Shown here: piece by piece, positions 10,022 through 23,611 of the stretch
How the letters are laid out: every line of letters starts with the position of its first letter
Numbering within the stretch: the stretch's first letter is position 1
Assembly: GCA_946699065.1 (NCBI GenBank)
Contig: CAMPDV010000058.1
Location: 682,001-746,000 of the forward strand
Source: Loxodes magnus
Lineage: Eukaryota > Ciliophora > Karyorelictea > Loxodida > Loxodidae
Direction of reading: 5' to 3'
DNA: 64,000 nucleotides
Notes under the pieces: generated by a model
The model's database searches: none
What the model was told of the DNA's origin: nothing
The model's input: only the letters and a program-made list of their open reading frames with translations
Translations under genes and position numbers: made by a program

Positions 10022-13000
10022 ATTATATTTATCTGCTTTAATTCTAACTAAACTTAAAAGTGATTAAGAAATATTAAGATTCTCTAAGGAATTCTTAATT
10101 AATAACGAGAGTATAAAAAGAATGAAAAAAATAAGTAAGCAAGGATTGAAATATACTGCATATGATGTTTTGAACAATCTCTTTATTATTTTCAAATCTT
10201 TTATATTAGCAAGTTTTTAACTTAATTATAGACTTTAAAATATTAACAGAGGTAATAAAGATTCAAATTATCCCTTGGTAAAAATAGAGTTTACGTCATT
10301 TTTAGTTTCTTTTTATGCCTTTATACTAAGAAAAATTATAAGATCTATTCTTAATAGCTAAAATCAAAAATTTTTAGAGCCATTATTCCTTTTAAAGCAA
10401 TCAAATGCTATAATTTCTCTCAGAAATTTCTAATTTCATATTATATTATAAAAAATATTCTCTTCACTTCTTTAAATCGAAGATTTACAACTAGGTTAAA
10501 ATCTAAGTTTAAAGCTTTTTAAATAAAATTATTTTAATCTCTATTTCCTTAAAAAATTAGAAAGCGAAACTTAAAAAATTGAGTAAAGTATTTAGGAATT
10601 TCATAAGCTAAAATAATTTTTATTTTCCTTTAATTTAAGTCGAAATAATTATTTAGTCTTATCTTGTTCTTATCATTATTAATTTACTCTTGCTTACTTT
10701 TAGTAAATTAAATATGAATGCATTATACTAGATATTATCTTTTAACTACTATAAATTTCTTAGAATATTTAAGAAAAATAAACATTTAGTTTGTATTTAT
10801 ACTTTTGAAGCTAAAAGGATTAATGTTTATTTATAATAATGATATCGATTTAGTATTAAGGTGTTGATGATAATTTAAGCTACAAGATTATTTAATTTTG
10901 TTCTCTTAATAACTTTATATCTCTAAATTTTAATCCTTCAAAAATTAGTGAGCTAAGGAATTTGATTATGTGTAAAGATAAGTTTTTTCAAAAAAGAATT
11001 AATAGCTTCAACAATTAATTCTAAAACAATTATATAAATTTATTTAACTTATTGGCACTCTTAACTATTGTCTTGTACTCGTTAGCTATAGAAAATTTCT
11101 CTTATTAATTAGATGTTCAATTTATTTTATTGATATACTTCCCTCTAGAGAAAAAACAATAATTTTTATAATAATTTTGTTTAACTCAAACAGAGAGTTA
11201 AATTAATGTTAATTTTTTCTATAAGTTTTACAAATCATATAGTGATATTTTAGAAAATATGATTTAATGTTGATATATTGTTCTCATTGAAATAATATAA
11301 ATATAACTATATGATTATAATATAGTGATTTTCTTTACCCTTTTATATCATACTTTCTATTTTAAGATTTTATAGATAATAATTGGGTGTCTGTAGTGAA
11401 TAATTATTTTTGTTTCATTTAAATTAAGTTATTTGGCTTTTCTAGTCAAACATGAATTTCTAAATTTAAGAAATTTGTAGCAATATTAGTAAATCTTATA
11501 CAATTTATTTAATATCTTAGTTTATACTTTTAATATCGTTAAAGTAGAGTTAATAATTTAATATTCATGATATTTTTTGAAAATCAAGTTGATTTAGGAT
11601 CATTTATCTACTGAAATCTTAGTGATTGTGGTATTAACTATTTGGTATATATTAAAAATTTAAGTCTTATGCTAGTTTTTAACTATTTCTTCTCAAATAA
11701 AAGTTATTATTGATATTTGAGAAGTAGTTTGAAGAGACTATATTTTGCTAATTTCATCTTGAATATAATTTAATTTCTTAAATCTCTCTTTTTCATAATT
11801 TTTAAGCATAACGTTTTATTTATTTTTATCATATTACTTATAATTTTGTATTAAATTAATAGAAAATTCCCTAATTTTATTTTATCTTCTTTCTAATTAT
11901 TAATGATAGTGGTTTCTTATATCTTCTATAATTAAAAAAGAAACTTAATCATTTTAGCTATTATTATTTACCTTTTTTTCTTTAGTTATTTTATTACAAT
12001 TTTTGTTCATTTTTATGCTTCTAGGTTTAATACTATTGATTTACCTTATTTAATTTCGTATCTTAAAAATCAATCTTGCTATTGAAAAATTAAAAATCTA
12101 GTTATTTATCTTTCCTTATGATCTATATGATCCTTTAGATTTTAGAATTCAAATTTTTAATTTTAGAATTGCATATCTTCTGTACTTTTGAGAGGTATAT
12201 TTTCAATCATGTGAGTAGTAGATTCTAATATTATATGATATTAAAACTAATTTCAGTTAAGTGTATTTTCAAATATTTTTCAAGATATTTATAAATAGTT
12301 AGAAATAAATATATGATAAAAGAACCAAAAATTTAGTAAAATTAATCTAAAATTATATAAATAAAGCTACTTTTAAACTGATGAGATACTTAAATTACTA
12401 CTATGATTCTATAAATCTATATATAAACAGCTGCTCAAGAATACATTGCAGTGTTAATAGCTCATTCCTTTTTTTATTTAAAAGTAAGTTTTTTCATAAT
12501 TCAACCAATGGTGGACTTGAAGATAATAATTTAATCTAATGTTTAAATCTAATAAAAAGAACTTATTATCTAACCAAATATTTTGAGTGATATATAATTA
12601 AAAAAATAAAGAAAGTAAGCAATTTTTTGGTAGATTAATTATAAAGTAGAAATCTTAAAAGCTTGAGGATGCTACTTACATGATTAACTTTATTTAATAG
12701 ATAAAAATAGGAATAAAGTAAAAATATCTAGATACTTTGTAACAATTTAATTTCATAAGAAGAATTTTTCTATAAAGTTTATTAATATCCTTCTAATTAT
12801 AAAAAAGCTAATGATGCATCTTATTATTTTCTTGTGTTTTGTGGATATAATGCTATCTTATATTTCCCATATAATAAAGAAACAAATCTGAATGAATTTA
12901 TTATTAATAATTTATGATATTTAATAAATCTAAATTTTTGTCTTTTAAGTTTTAAATGTAAAATGTTTCATATATATTTCGACTATTATATTTGCATCCA

Positions 13001-14414
13001 TAGAAAATTATATGGTCGTTATTTATACAGCAGACAAAAAGTAAAAAAGCGACGATTTAATATTTTTAAGTTATTAAGTAGTCAGATAAACCCTTAAATA
13101 CGTTCAATCAGATTTAAATTTTAATAAAAAAAATCACAAAAACATAGTCAAAGTATTTTATAAACTTCACAAAAGTTACAGCATGTAGTGATTTAACCAT
13201 ACCATTATTCTATACTTTAAATAATTCAACAAAAGCAATAAATTCCTAAAAATATTTTCATATATGTGTTCCTTTCTGCTACTTAACCCTAATAAGCTTT
13301 TTTTAAATTTTATATATTACTAACCACTTCTCTTTACATGGCTTTGATGATTCTGCTTTTTTATAGCTAACTTTATTTAATAGCATGATATAAAATTAGA
13401 GTCCATCATATTATTTTAAAAGAAGTCATTTGAATTATAAATTATTAAATGATTAGTGAATTATACATCTAAGAATTAGCTTTAAGACAAACTTATAAAA
13501 CTTAAGACAGCACCTATTAAATTTTAAATATATCTAATATTTATCTTTCTTTATTAACGCTGATACACTATCAATAAATTCTCATATCTTAGCTTTATAA
13601 AATTATGGTTTCCTTCTCTCTACATTTAATTCTAATATATAGCTCTCATTCTATAAATAACTACCATGGCCTTCTTTAAATATTTTATCTATCCTAGATA
13701 TATACACTGAAGATGGCTTTATCTTAAACTTTTACTTTTCATATTTTAACATTCTATTATACGCTAAAAGCCTCAATTTATCCTTTTTTAAAGATTTATT
13801 TTATATAACCAAAATTATAATCATTTCATTAATTTCTTATAATTAATGAATATTAAATCTTAAACTGGAAGATTAAAGAATTTTAGTCTAAAGCAAAGAT
13901 TTAAATTCAAATTTTTTAATTTTCTATTGAAGATGCTAAAAAGAGAAATAACGCTAATTAGAAGCAAAACTAATTCTATATAATAAGTTGAAGACCTACT
14001 TAATGCTTATTTATCATTAACTACTCTAATATACTCTAACTTTATTACCTTATAATTCTATAACGTTTAAACTTTTCTCAATTGTGTATTAGATTATATT
14101 TTCATAGTTACTATTTTTATATAAATCTAGACATCAAGTTAAGAAGAAAGAAACACAAACTTTATGATTAATTCCATTTTTACGCTTCTCACTAAATCTT
14201 CAAAATGAAGAATAAACCTTTAACTAAAATTTTTAGCTTCCAGCTCAAAGCAAAAAAATCTAATATAACAGAGCTGAAATTCATAAAGTTAGGTTAATTA
14301 TTTGCTTGGTATTTATTTTATAAATTGGGAGATTTAATTATGAAATATCACCTTAAAATTAAAATTCAACCAAAACTAACAAATAATATATTTAAAAATT
14401 ACAAAATAATAAAA
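10022..14414. other. AT-rich 4.4 kb; conserved minus-strand coding patches
   Basis: No intact gene is visible. Two minus-strand patches look like remnants of a gene. Near 11060-11240 the minus strand reads MICKTYRKNQHQ and then, one frame over, FSIANEYKTIVKSANKLNK; the diverged unit 3 counterpart (about 30260-30450) reads MIGKTYNQNQHQ and FSMFSEYKAIVQSDDQLYK in a single frame. Near 13560-13760 it reads KLRLLAYNRMLKY and VERRKPQFYKAKIWEFIDS. Conservation of residues across diverged DNA suggests former protein coding of unknown function. The rest is AT-rich with nothing recognisable. The same applies to 19220-23611 in unit 2. Confidence 0.35.
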
Positions 14415-16012
14415 ATGCAACCGAGAGTAATTTTTTCAGAGCTTTAGTTAGATTAAAGGGATTCTAGAAATTTAAATCAGCTTTATTAATCTTCAATTTC
14501 AAATAGCAAATCAATCTAAAACTTATAAAATCTTATTAACATACAATCTCCTTCCACGAGTCAATCTGATTTAGGATATATTCTTTCATTATATTCCACA
14601 GAAAATAGCTCTAACTTCTTTAATTCAAATGCGATCAAAATTAGAGAACTAGAAACGGAATTATAAAATTTCTTAAAGCAAACTTAAGTTTTAAAATCAA
14701 GTCTAGAAGCAAAAATCCAAGACATTAGAAATTAAGCACTTAAATTTCTAGAAATGATCATAAATAACACTAAAGCAAACTACCTAGAGGAAATCTAGAA
14801 TTTAGAGAAAGATATTTAAACCTAAATAAGCAAACTATAAGAAATTAGTAGACAGATGGAAGAACAATAAAACATCAATGAGTTAAAAAATTTAATTGAG
14901 CTTGGTATCTATGATCTAGAAAATAAAATAAAGGATTTAAATCAAGCTACAAAATATCAAATTAAAAAGAGCTAAAAAGTTAAATAATAGGTCTTTAATG
15001 GTTTAATATATCTTTTGAAAAACAATACATCATAAAGAAATCCTCAGCTTGAAGTAGCTTAAGTTTAAAATTAATAGCCATAATCTAGTGTTTAAAATAA
15101 CTCTTTAGAGAGTTAAGTTTATTTAGAATTGAAGTAAGTTAGAAATATTTATTAGCAATAAGTAGAAAATTTAAATTTCTAAATAACTTAGTTGGGAATC
15201 AAAGGCAAACCTAATTTTTTAAAAGGCATAACAATAGGAGGTAGAAAAGTAAACTAAAATGATCCTATTGATATAGAATTTAAATAACTAAATGTGGAAC
15301 TTTAGCAGTTTCAAATAATACATTAAGATGGCTTTTGGCTTTTAAATTTAGGCACAACAATCCCAACGTGCTTAAAAGTAAGCTAGGATAAACCTCTTGA
15401 ATTAGAAGAAGGAATGACTATATTCTTAGGAGATTCTTTCAATATAATAGACATTTAATAAATTAATCATGGAAACAAAAGCAGTCGATGTAGTGAAAGA
15501 ATAATTAACAATATCTGTGGAAAATAGTGAGATGGAGATATAAGAGGTTACTAATAAATATGGTAATCACTTAGCTAAAATAGCTATTAATCTTAAAAAT
15601 AGCAGAATCAAAGTTAAAACTTAAAACCTTATATTAAACTTTTAGTTCACAGTTGTAAGGACTACTAAGACGGTTTGATCCAAACATTCAAGGTGGAAAA
15701 TAATAAGGAATAGAAGACTTTTTATTTAGGTAAAAGTAGCATTAGTGATATAAAATTTACTAATGAAAAATTGTCTAAGTAACAAGCAAGGTATGTTTTG
15801 TTAATTTTAGGATTTAGTATAGTCCATAATTTGGATGATTACTTTTCGATGGAGGAGATGACAAGCCAAGTACAAATAATACTTACGTTTCATTACAAAG
15901 CACACAATAAAGATAGATTAAGTAAAGAGGAAATCCTCTGAAAATTGAGCAAAGCATTTCCTTTTGCTTTGGAGGAGTTCAATTAGAATGTAAATTGAAG
16001 GATAATAGCTGA
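14415..16012 (+). CDS. Coiled-coil protein with two FHA-like domains (unit 2)
   Basis: The 525-residue paralogue closes ATG to TGA after removal of the 20-nt intron at 15791-15810. It differs from the unit 1 protein mainly in its first 75 residues (MQPRVIFSELQLDQRDS...) and in a short stretch after the first third of the coiled coil (about residues 150-165). Both FHA-like domains are almost unchanged. The DNA is nearly identical to unit 1 from the coiled coil onward. With a conserved start, intron and stop it is probably functional. Confidence 0.85.
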
Positions 16013-16273
16013 GACAAAATTTCAAAAATAACTATTAAACTATTTACCAAACTTATTTTAGATTAAAAACAAGTAAAACACTTTTAGTTTAGATTAAAAT
16101 TAATATTCATAAACACCTAGTTAAGTTATTTTTATTACTTAGAATTAAGGATAAATTACATTAATACATTAATAGAAGAATTTAAAATAAGATAAAGAAA
16201 TTTTCAACAGCTAATTTTTCCAGACTTAAGACAGCAAAATATCAATTTAACTATTAAATTAGATTTGAATTAA

Positions 16274-16586
16274 GTAATTTTCGCATAGTTCTAAAATGCT
16301 TTTCAAGTTCTTTTTATATTCATTTTCAAATTTACTAATTTATATATATTTCTCTATTTATATACTTAATCACTTTCTATACTTCTTAGGGTATTTCATT
16401 TGTCATCTTTTTAAAAGAGTATAAAATACTAAATACATAGTTAAAAGCTTTAGTTTGATAGGTAAATATAGCATCTTTATTAATAGAAATCACTCTATTG
16501 ACAAATTTATTCTTCAGTTGCTTAAATAAAATGCAGTATATTTAATAGTTTAATTATCTCTGTATATTACATTATTATAATGAAAG
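16274..16586 (+). other. 313-nt segment absent from unit 1
   Basis: Units 2 and 3 (25472-25784) carry exactly 313 nt here. Unit 1 is continuous at the same point (around 7391) with no leftover bases and no flanking target duplication. The segment begins GTAATT and ends GAAAG, so it has intron-like GT...AG ends, and the junction is unique. It has no obvious terminal inverted repeats and is AT-rich with no recognisable coding content. It could be a long intron lost from unit 1, a precisely excised element of IES type, or a simple deletion. Confidence 0.75.
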
Positions 16587-17718
16587 CGTTAAACAAAATC
16601 TAATCAGACTTAAGTAAAGAATCAGTTTATATAGCTATATATTAGATAGAGCTCTAGTTGTATAAATGAAGTTAAAGAAGTAATCATTAAAACATTAGTT
16701 TGAGTGGTATCATCCTTTCTAAATACCTAAGAATTGTTTTCAGTTTAATTGGATTTTTTACTATTAAATCTAATAAAGTTAATTACCTACTTTAATAGAC
16801 TCATTCTTAACATTTCAGGCTTAATTGATGATAAATTAAAAGCATAAATGAACTAAAAGAATCATTTAAATGTAATTTCTTTATTTGGCTTCTAAGAATC
16901 AAATATTAGGAATTAATGTTTTCATTTGCAGTTAAGAAAAGAAAGGTTGACATCTTAAGTTATTTGTTAAGTAAATTTAATACTTCAGAAGTAAATCTCA
17001 TCTGACTAAGGTTAGGTAGAATGATTAAGTTCATGTTAAACGAAATTTGATAGTAAGCTTATACATCTTAAACAAAATAGGATAGCCTGGAACTTGTATT
17101 TAGCCACCAAAGAAATAAGAATAGAACAGAGTTATGCAGTAAAAAGAAATTTCTTTATTCATATTTAGTTTATAGATTAAAGGATTATGCAATATTATCA
17201 TATCTATTATAAAATAGAAGCTAGAAAAGGTATATAATTAATTAAAAAGAACATAAGAAAACTCAAGCAAAAATGGATAACATGGAAATAAGAATCTCTT
17301 AATTGTGAATAATACCATAACAAACAAATTTAGAGATATTATTATATAAGCATAATGATAACTATATGCTTAACTTATTCAAATCTTCTATTTACTTTAA
17401 AATTCCTTAAGTATATTTAGAATTAAAAGATATGAACAATAATAAAGAAAATTTAGTTCTAAATTTATAAATATTAATAGCAAGTATCTTTTGATAAAAG
17501 AATCTGCTTTATTCCATTTTATACCTTTACTCTTTAATAATATGAATCTCTTATAAATCATACGAATAAGTTATAAAATAGTAGAATAATCTCTATTTAA
17601 TATAAATTAAACAATATTATTTTATCTTTAGATATACTCTACTTTCATACACTATAGCACTATTCTCACTTCTAAGCTTATAATATTTTTCTTTTTATTT
17701 AAATAATCTCTAAATTTA

Positions 17719-19219
17719 TCAAATTTTATAAACCTTCTCATCTATTTGTACTCTTCTTCATCCCTTTGTTTCAAACTTTCAGATATGTATAAAGAAGAAG
17801 CTAATAAGATTAAAGACTACGAAAACTAAAAAGAAATCTCAAATTTGAAGTGATTCTTCTTTGCTAAAGGAAGCAAAGCGAAATTAACTATGATTGATAA
17901 TATTAAATTAAAGAGCAATTTATATAGCTTAATCTGTCATTATTTCAGATTCATATACTAATCTGAATTAAATCAAACTTACCCAATATCCTAAAAAACT
18001 TTCAAAAAAGGTAATAAAAAATAAAAATTGCTCCAAAGTTAAGATATTAAGCTTTACGATAAACTTACAACTGGTTGTTTAAGATGATCAAGAAACCCTA
18101 GAGTTGCCATTGAAATGAACATTTCTAGCATTTCCACTTGACTAAACAATTTTCTTCAAAAATCTGAAATAATTTCTTACTATCAAAACTATAGCAAAAT
18201 TAGTGATTAACATATTCGTCAATCCAACGAACATAGTCAATTTTATGAACAATCATACCATTGTTTTACTTCTCTAAGAAATGCCTTAGTCACAAAACAT
18301 GTCTTTGTTATAAAATATAATAGCACTAATTCCTGTCAACTACATTAATACCATCAGACCTACACCACTTATCATCATAGAGCAAACATGATATATATTT
18401 TGAGATATACAAAGAATAAGCGTTTTTTAGGTATGAAAAGAAAAAATTATATAATTATTCTATTCATGTAAAAAATTTCTATTTAGTACTAAACTTCTTG
18501 CTTTAAAGTGAATTATATTTATCAGGAAAACAAACTAAAAGATTTAAAATTCTATATAGAGTAAACTTCAATATAGTTTTAATTAGTTTCAAGTTTAAAG
18601 GTTAATTAAATTTAAGAAGTATGTAGTTAAAAAATTTCCTTAATTTAGATTTTATATTACATAAACATCTTAAAATCTGAAAAGAGAATACATTAGCATT
18701 AAAATATTTATCTTTAAACACATAGTTACTAATAATGCTTTGAGACAAGATATCCTCTAATCACTTGAGTATGCTTTAACTAATAAAATGACTATATGTA
18801 GTATAATCTTGGAAATGGAATTTGCACTAAAGATTTACCTTAATCTTTAAAAGGATAGATAATTGCAATATCTCCAAACCTATCCTTCAGTACATTTCTA
18901 CAAACTTCTATCTTTACAAAACTGACTAAATTATATCCATTAAAAGCAATATTGATAAACTTCTAAACAATAAACTTTCAATCATTCTACAGCTTCTCCT
19001 ACTTTCTACTAACTTAAACCTTGCAATTGCATAGCTTACTGATGAAAGTTAGATTTATGACTATAAATTGCAAAATGTAATTAAGAAAAGAAGATAGTTC
19101 AATAAAGGCATTATGAGTATTATGCTTTTGATTCTAATAGCCTTGGTTTTTTAATTGAAACTGTATTATTATAAAACTAAATAAAGAAACACTAAAAGCT
19201 TAGATTGCTTTCTTCTCAT
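17719..19219 (-). pseudogene. MFS sugar-porter-like gene, decaying (unit 2)
   Basis: An almost exact copy of the unit 1 gene at the same relative position (offset 9198 nt), with the same introns, the same TM7 signature and PETKG-like end, and the same extra A that breaks the frame near 18155. Sharing the lesion shows that the damage predates the duplication or was spread by homogenisation. It lies convergently, tail to tail, with the upstream FHA gene. Confidence 0.65.
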
Positions 19220-22200
19220 ATTATATTTATCTGCTTTAATTCTAACTAAACTTAAAAGTGATTAAGAAATATTAAGATTCTCTAAGGAATTCTTAATTAA
19301 TAACGAGAGTATAAAAAGAATGAAAAAAATAAGTAAGCAAGGATTGAAATATACTGCATATGATGTTTTGAACAATCTCTTTATTATTTTCAAATCTTTT
19401 ATATTAGCAAGTTTTTAACTTAATTATAGACTTTAAAATATTAACAGAGGTAATAAAGATTCAAATTATCCCTTGGTAAAAATAGAGTTAGCGTCATTTT
19501 TAGTTTCTTTTTATGCCTTTATACTAAGAAAAATTATAAGATCTATTCTTAATAGCTAAAATCAAAAATTTTTAGAGCCATTATTCCTTTTAAAGCAATC
19601 AAATGCTATAATTTCTCTCAGAAATTTCTAATTTCATATTATATTATAAAAAATATTCTCTTCACTTCTTTAAATCGAAGTTTTACAACTAGGTTAAAAT
19701 CTAAGTTTAAAGCTTTTTAAATAAAATTATTTTAATCTCTATTTCCTTAAAAAATTAGAAAGCGAAACTTAAAAAATTGAGTAAAGTATTTAGGAATTTC
19801 ATAAGCTAAAATAATTTTTATTTTCCTTTAATTTAAGTCGAAATAATTATTTAGTCTTATCTTGTTCTTATCATTATTAATTTACTCTTGCTTACTTTTA
19901 GTAAATTAAATATGAATGCATTATACTAGATATTATCTTTTAACTACTATAAATTTCTTAGAATATTTAAGAAAAATAAACATTTAGTTTGTATTTATAC
20001 TTTTGAAGCTAAAAGGATTAATGTTTATTTATAATAATGATATCGATTTAGTATTAAGGTGTTGATGATAATTTAAGCTACAAGATTATTTAATTTTGTT
20101 CTCTTAATAACTTTATATCTCTAAATTTTAATCCTTCAAAAATTAGTGAGCTAAGGAATTTGATTATGTGTAAAGATAAGTTTTTTCAAAAAAGAATTAA
20201 TAGCTTCAACAATTAATTCTAAAACAATTATATAAATTTATTTAACTTATTGGCACTCTTAACTATTGTCTTGTACTCGTTAGCTATAGAAAATTTCTCT
20301 TATTAATTAGATGTTCAATTTATTTTATTGATATACTTCTCTCTAGAGAAAAACAATAATTTTTATAATAATTTTGTTTAACTCAAACAGAGAGTTAAAT
20401 TAATGTTAATTTTTTCTATAAGTTTTACAAATCATATAGTGATATTTTAGAAAATATGATTTAATGTTGATATATTGTTCTCATTGAAATAATATAAATA
20501 TAACTATATGATTATAATATAGTGATTTTCTTTACCCTTTTATATCATACTTTCTATTTTAAGATTTTATAGATAATAATCGGGTGTCTGTAGTGAATAA
20601 TTATTTTTGTTTCATTTAAATTAAGTTATTTGGTTTTTCTAGTCAAACATGAATTTCTAAATTTAAGAAATTTGTAGCAATATTAGTAAATCTTATACAA
20701 TTTATTTAGTATCTTAGTTTATACTTTTAATATCGTTAAAGTAGAGTTAATAATTTAATATTCATGATATTTTTTGAAAATCAAGTTGATTTAGGATCAT
20801 TTATCTACTGAAATCTTAGTGATTGTGGTATTAACTATTTGGTATATATTAAAAATTTAAGTCTTATGCTAGTTTTTAACTATTTCTTCTCAAATAAAAG
20901 TTATTATTGATATTTGAGAAGTAGTTTGAAGAGACTATATTTTGCTAATTTCATCTTGAATATAATTTAATTTCTTAAATCTCTCTTTTTCATAATTTTT
21001 AAGCATAACGTTTTATTTATTTTTATCATATTACTTATAATTTTGTATTAAATTAATAGAAAATTCCCTAATTTTATTTTATCTTCTTTCTAATTATTAA
21101 TGATAGTGGTTTCTTATATCTTCTATAATTAAAAAAGAAACTTAATCATTTTAGCTATTATTATTTACCTTTTTTTCTTTAGTTATTTTATTACAATTTT
21201 TGTTCATTTTTATGCTTCTAGGTTTAATACTATTGATTTACCTTATTTAATTTCGTATCTTAAAAATCAATCTTGCTATTGAAAAATTAAAAATTTAGTT
21301 ATTTATCTTTCCTTATGATCTATATGATCCTTTAGATTTTAGAATTCAAATTTTTAATTTTAGAATTGCATATCTTCTGTACTTTTGAGAGGTATATTTT
21401 CAATCATGTGAGTAGTAGATTCTAATATTATATGATATTAAAACTAATTTCAGTTAAGTGTATTTTCAAATATTTTTCAAGATATTTATAAATAGTTAGA
21501 AATAAATATATGATAAAAGAACCAAAAATTTAGTAAAATTAATCTAAAATTATATAAATAAAGCTACTTTTAAACTGATGAGATACTTAAATTACTACTA
21601 TGATTCTATAAATCTATATATAAACAGCTGCTCAAGAATAAATTGCAGTGTTAATAGCTCATTCCTTTTTTTATTTAAAAGTAAGTTTTTTCATAATTCA
21701 ACCAATGGTGGACTTGAAGATAATAATTTAATCTAATGTTTAAATCTAATAAAAAGAACTTATTATCTAACCAAATATTTTGAGTGATATATAATTAAAA
21801 AAATAAAGAAAGTAAGCAATTTTTTGGTAGATTAATTATAAAGTAGAAATCTTAAAAGCTTGAGGATGCTACTTACATGATTAACTTTATTTAATAGATA
21901 AAAATAGGAATAAAGTAAAAATATCTAGATACTTTGTAACAATTTAATTTCATAAGAAGAATTTTTCTATAAAGTTTATTAATATCCTTCTAATTATAAA
22001 AAAGCTAATGATGCATCTTATTATTTTCTTGTGTTTTGTGGATATAATGCTATCTTATATTTCCCATATAATAAAGAAACAAATCTGAATGAATTTATTA
22101 TTAATAATTTATGATATTTAATAAATCTAAATTTTTGTCTTTTAAGTTTTAAATGTAAAATGTTTCATATATATTTCGACTATTATATTTGCATCCATAG

Positions 22201-23611
22201 AAAATTATATGGTCGTTATTTATACAGCAGACAAAAAGTAAAAAAGCGACGATTTAATATTTTTAAGTTATTAAGTAGTCAGATAAACCCTTAAATACGT
22301 TCAATCAGATTTAAATTTTAATAAAAAAAATCACAAAAACATAGTCAAAGTATTTTATAAACTTCACAAAAGTTACAGCATGTAGTGATTTAACCATACC
22401 ATTATTCTATACTTTAAATAATTCAACAAAAGCAATAAATTCCTAAAAATATTTTCATATATGTGTTCCTTTCTGCTACTTAACCCTAATAAGCTTTTTT
22501 TAAATTTTATATATTACTAACCACTTCTCTTTACATGGCTTTGATGATTCTGCTTTTTTATAGCTAACTTTATTTAATAGCATGATATAAAATTAGAGTC
22601 CATCATATTATTTTAAAAGAAGTCATTTGAATTATAAATTATTAAATGATTAGTGAATTATACATCTAAGAATTAGCTTTAAGACAAACTTATAAAACTT
22701 AAGACAGCACCTATTAAATTTTAAATATATCTAATATTTATCTTTCTTTATTAACGCTGATACACTATCAATAAATTCTCATATCTTAGCTTTATAAAAT
22801 TATGGTTTCCTTCTCTCTACATTTAATTCTAATATATAGCTCTCATTCTATAAATAACTACCATGGCCTTCTTTAAATATTTTATCTATCCTAGATATAT
22901 ACACTGAAGATGGCTTTATCTTAAACTTTTACTTTTCATATTTTAACATTCTATTATACGCTAAAAGCCTCAATTTATCCTTTTTTAAAGATTTATTTTA
23001 TATAACCAAAATTATAATCATTTCATTAATTTCTTATAATTAATGAATATTAAATCTTAAACTGGAAGATTAAAGAATTTTAGTCTAAAGCAAAGATTTA
23101 AATTCAAATTTTTTAATTTTCTATTGAAGATGCTAAAAAGAGAAATAACGCTAATTAGAAGCAAAACTAGTTCTATATAATAAGTTGAAGACCTACTTAA
23201 TGCTTATTTATCATTAACTACTCTAATATACTCTAACTTTATTACCTTATAATTCTATAACGTTTAAACTTTTCTCAATTGTGTATTAGATTATATTTCC
23301 ATAGTTACTATTTTTATTTAAATCTAGACATTAAGTTAAGAAGAAAGAAACACAAACTTTATGATTAATTCCATTTTTACGCTTCTCACTAAATCTTCAA
23401 AATGAAGAATAAACCTTTAACTAAAATTTTTAGCTTCCAGCTCAAAGCAAAAAAATCTAATATAACAGAGCTGAAATTCATAAAGTTAGGTTAATTATTT
23501 GCTTGGTATTTATTTTATAAATTAGGAGATTTAATTATGAAATATCACCTTAAAATTAAAATTCAACCAAAACTAACAAATAATATATTTAAAAATTACA
23601 AAATAATAAAA

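Larger units (their letters stand above)
5583..14414 (+). repeat. Tandem array unit 1 (about 8.8 kb)
   Basis: Measured from FHA start codon to FHA start codon. It contains an intact FHA gene (+), a plus-strand stretch of uncertain coding status (about 7120-8270), a sugar-porter gene (-), and an AT-rich 4.4 kb stretch up to the next FHA gene. From about 5741 to 14130 it is almost identical to 14634-23330 in unit 2. It lacks a 313-nt segment that units 2 and 3 carry. The first 160 bases of its FHA gene and its 5' flank (from about 5290) are clearly diverged from the other units, as expected at the edge of an array that was homogenised internally. Confidence 0.9.
14415..23611 (+). repeat. Tandem array unit 2 (9.2 kb)
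   Basis: Same gene order as unit 1 and nearly the same sequence apart from scattered substitutions and small indels. It has the 313-nt segment (16274-16586), and the 10 nt present near 8000 in unit 1 are missing near 17205. Together these account for most of the length difference between the units (9197 against 8832 nt). Confidence 0.9.

Noticed and set aside
16274..16586. MITE with terminal inverted repeats
   Set aside because: The ends are not inverted copies of each other and there is no target-site duplication.
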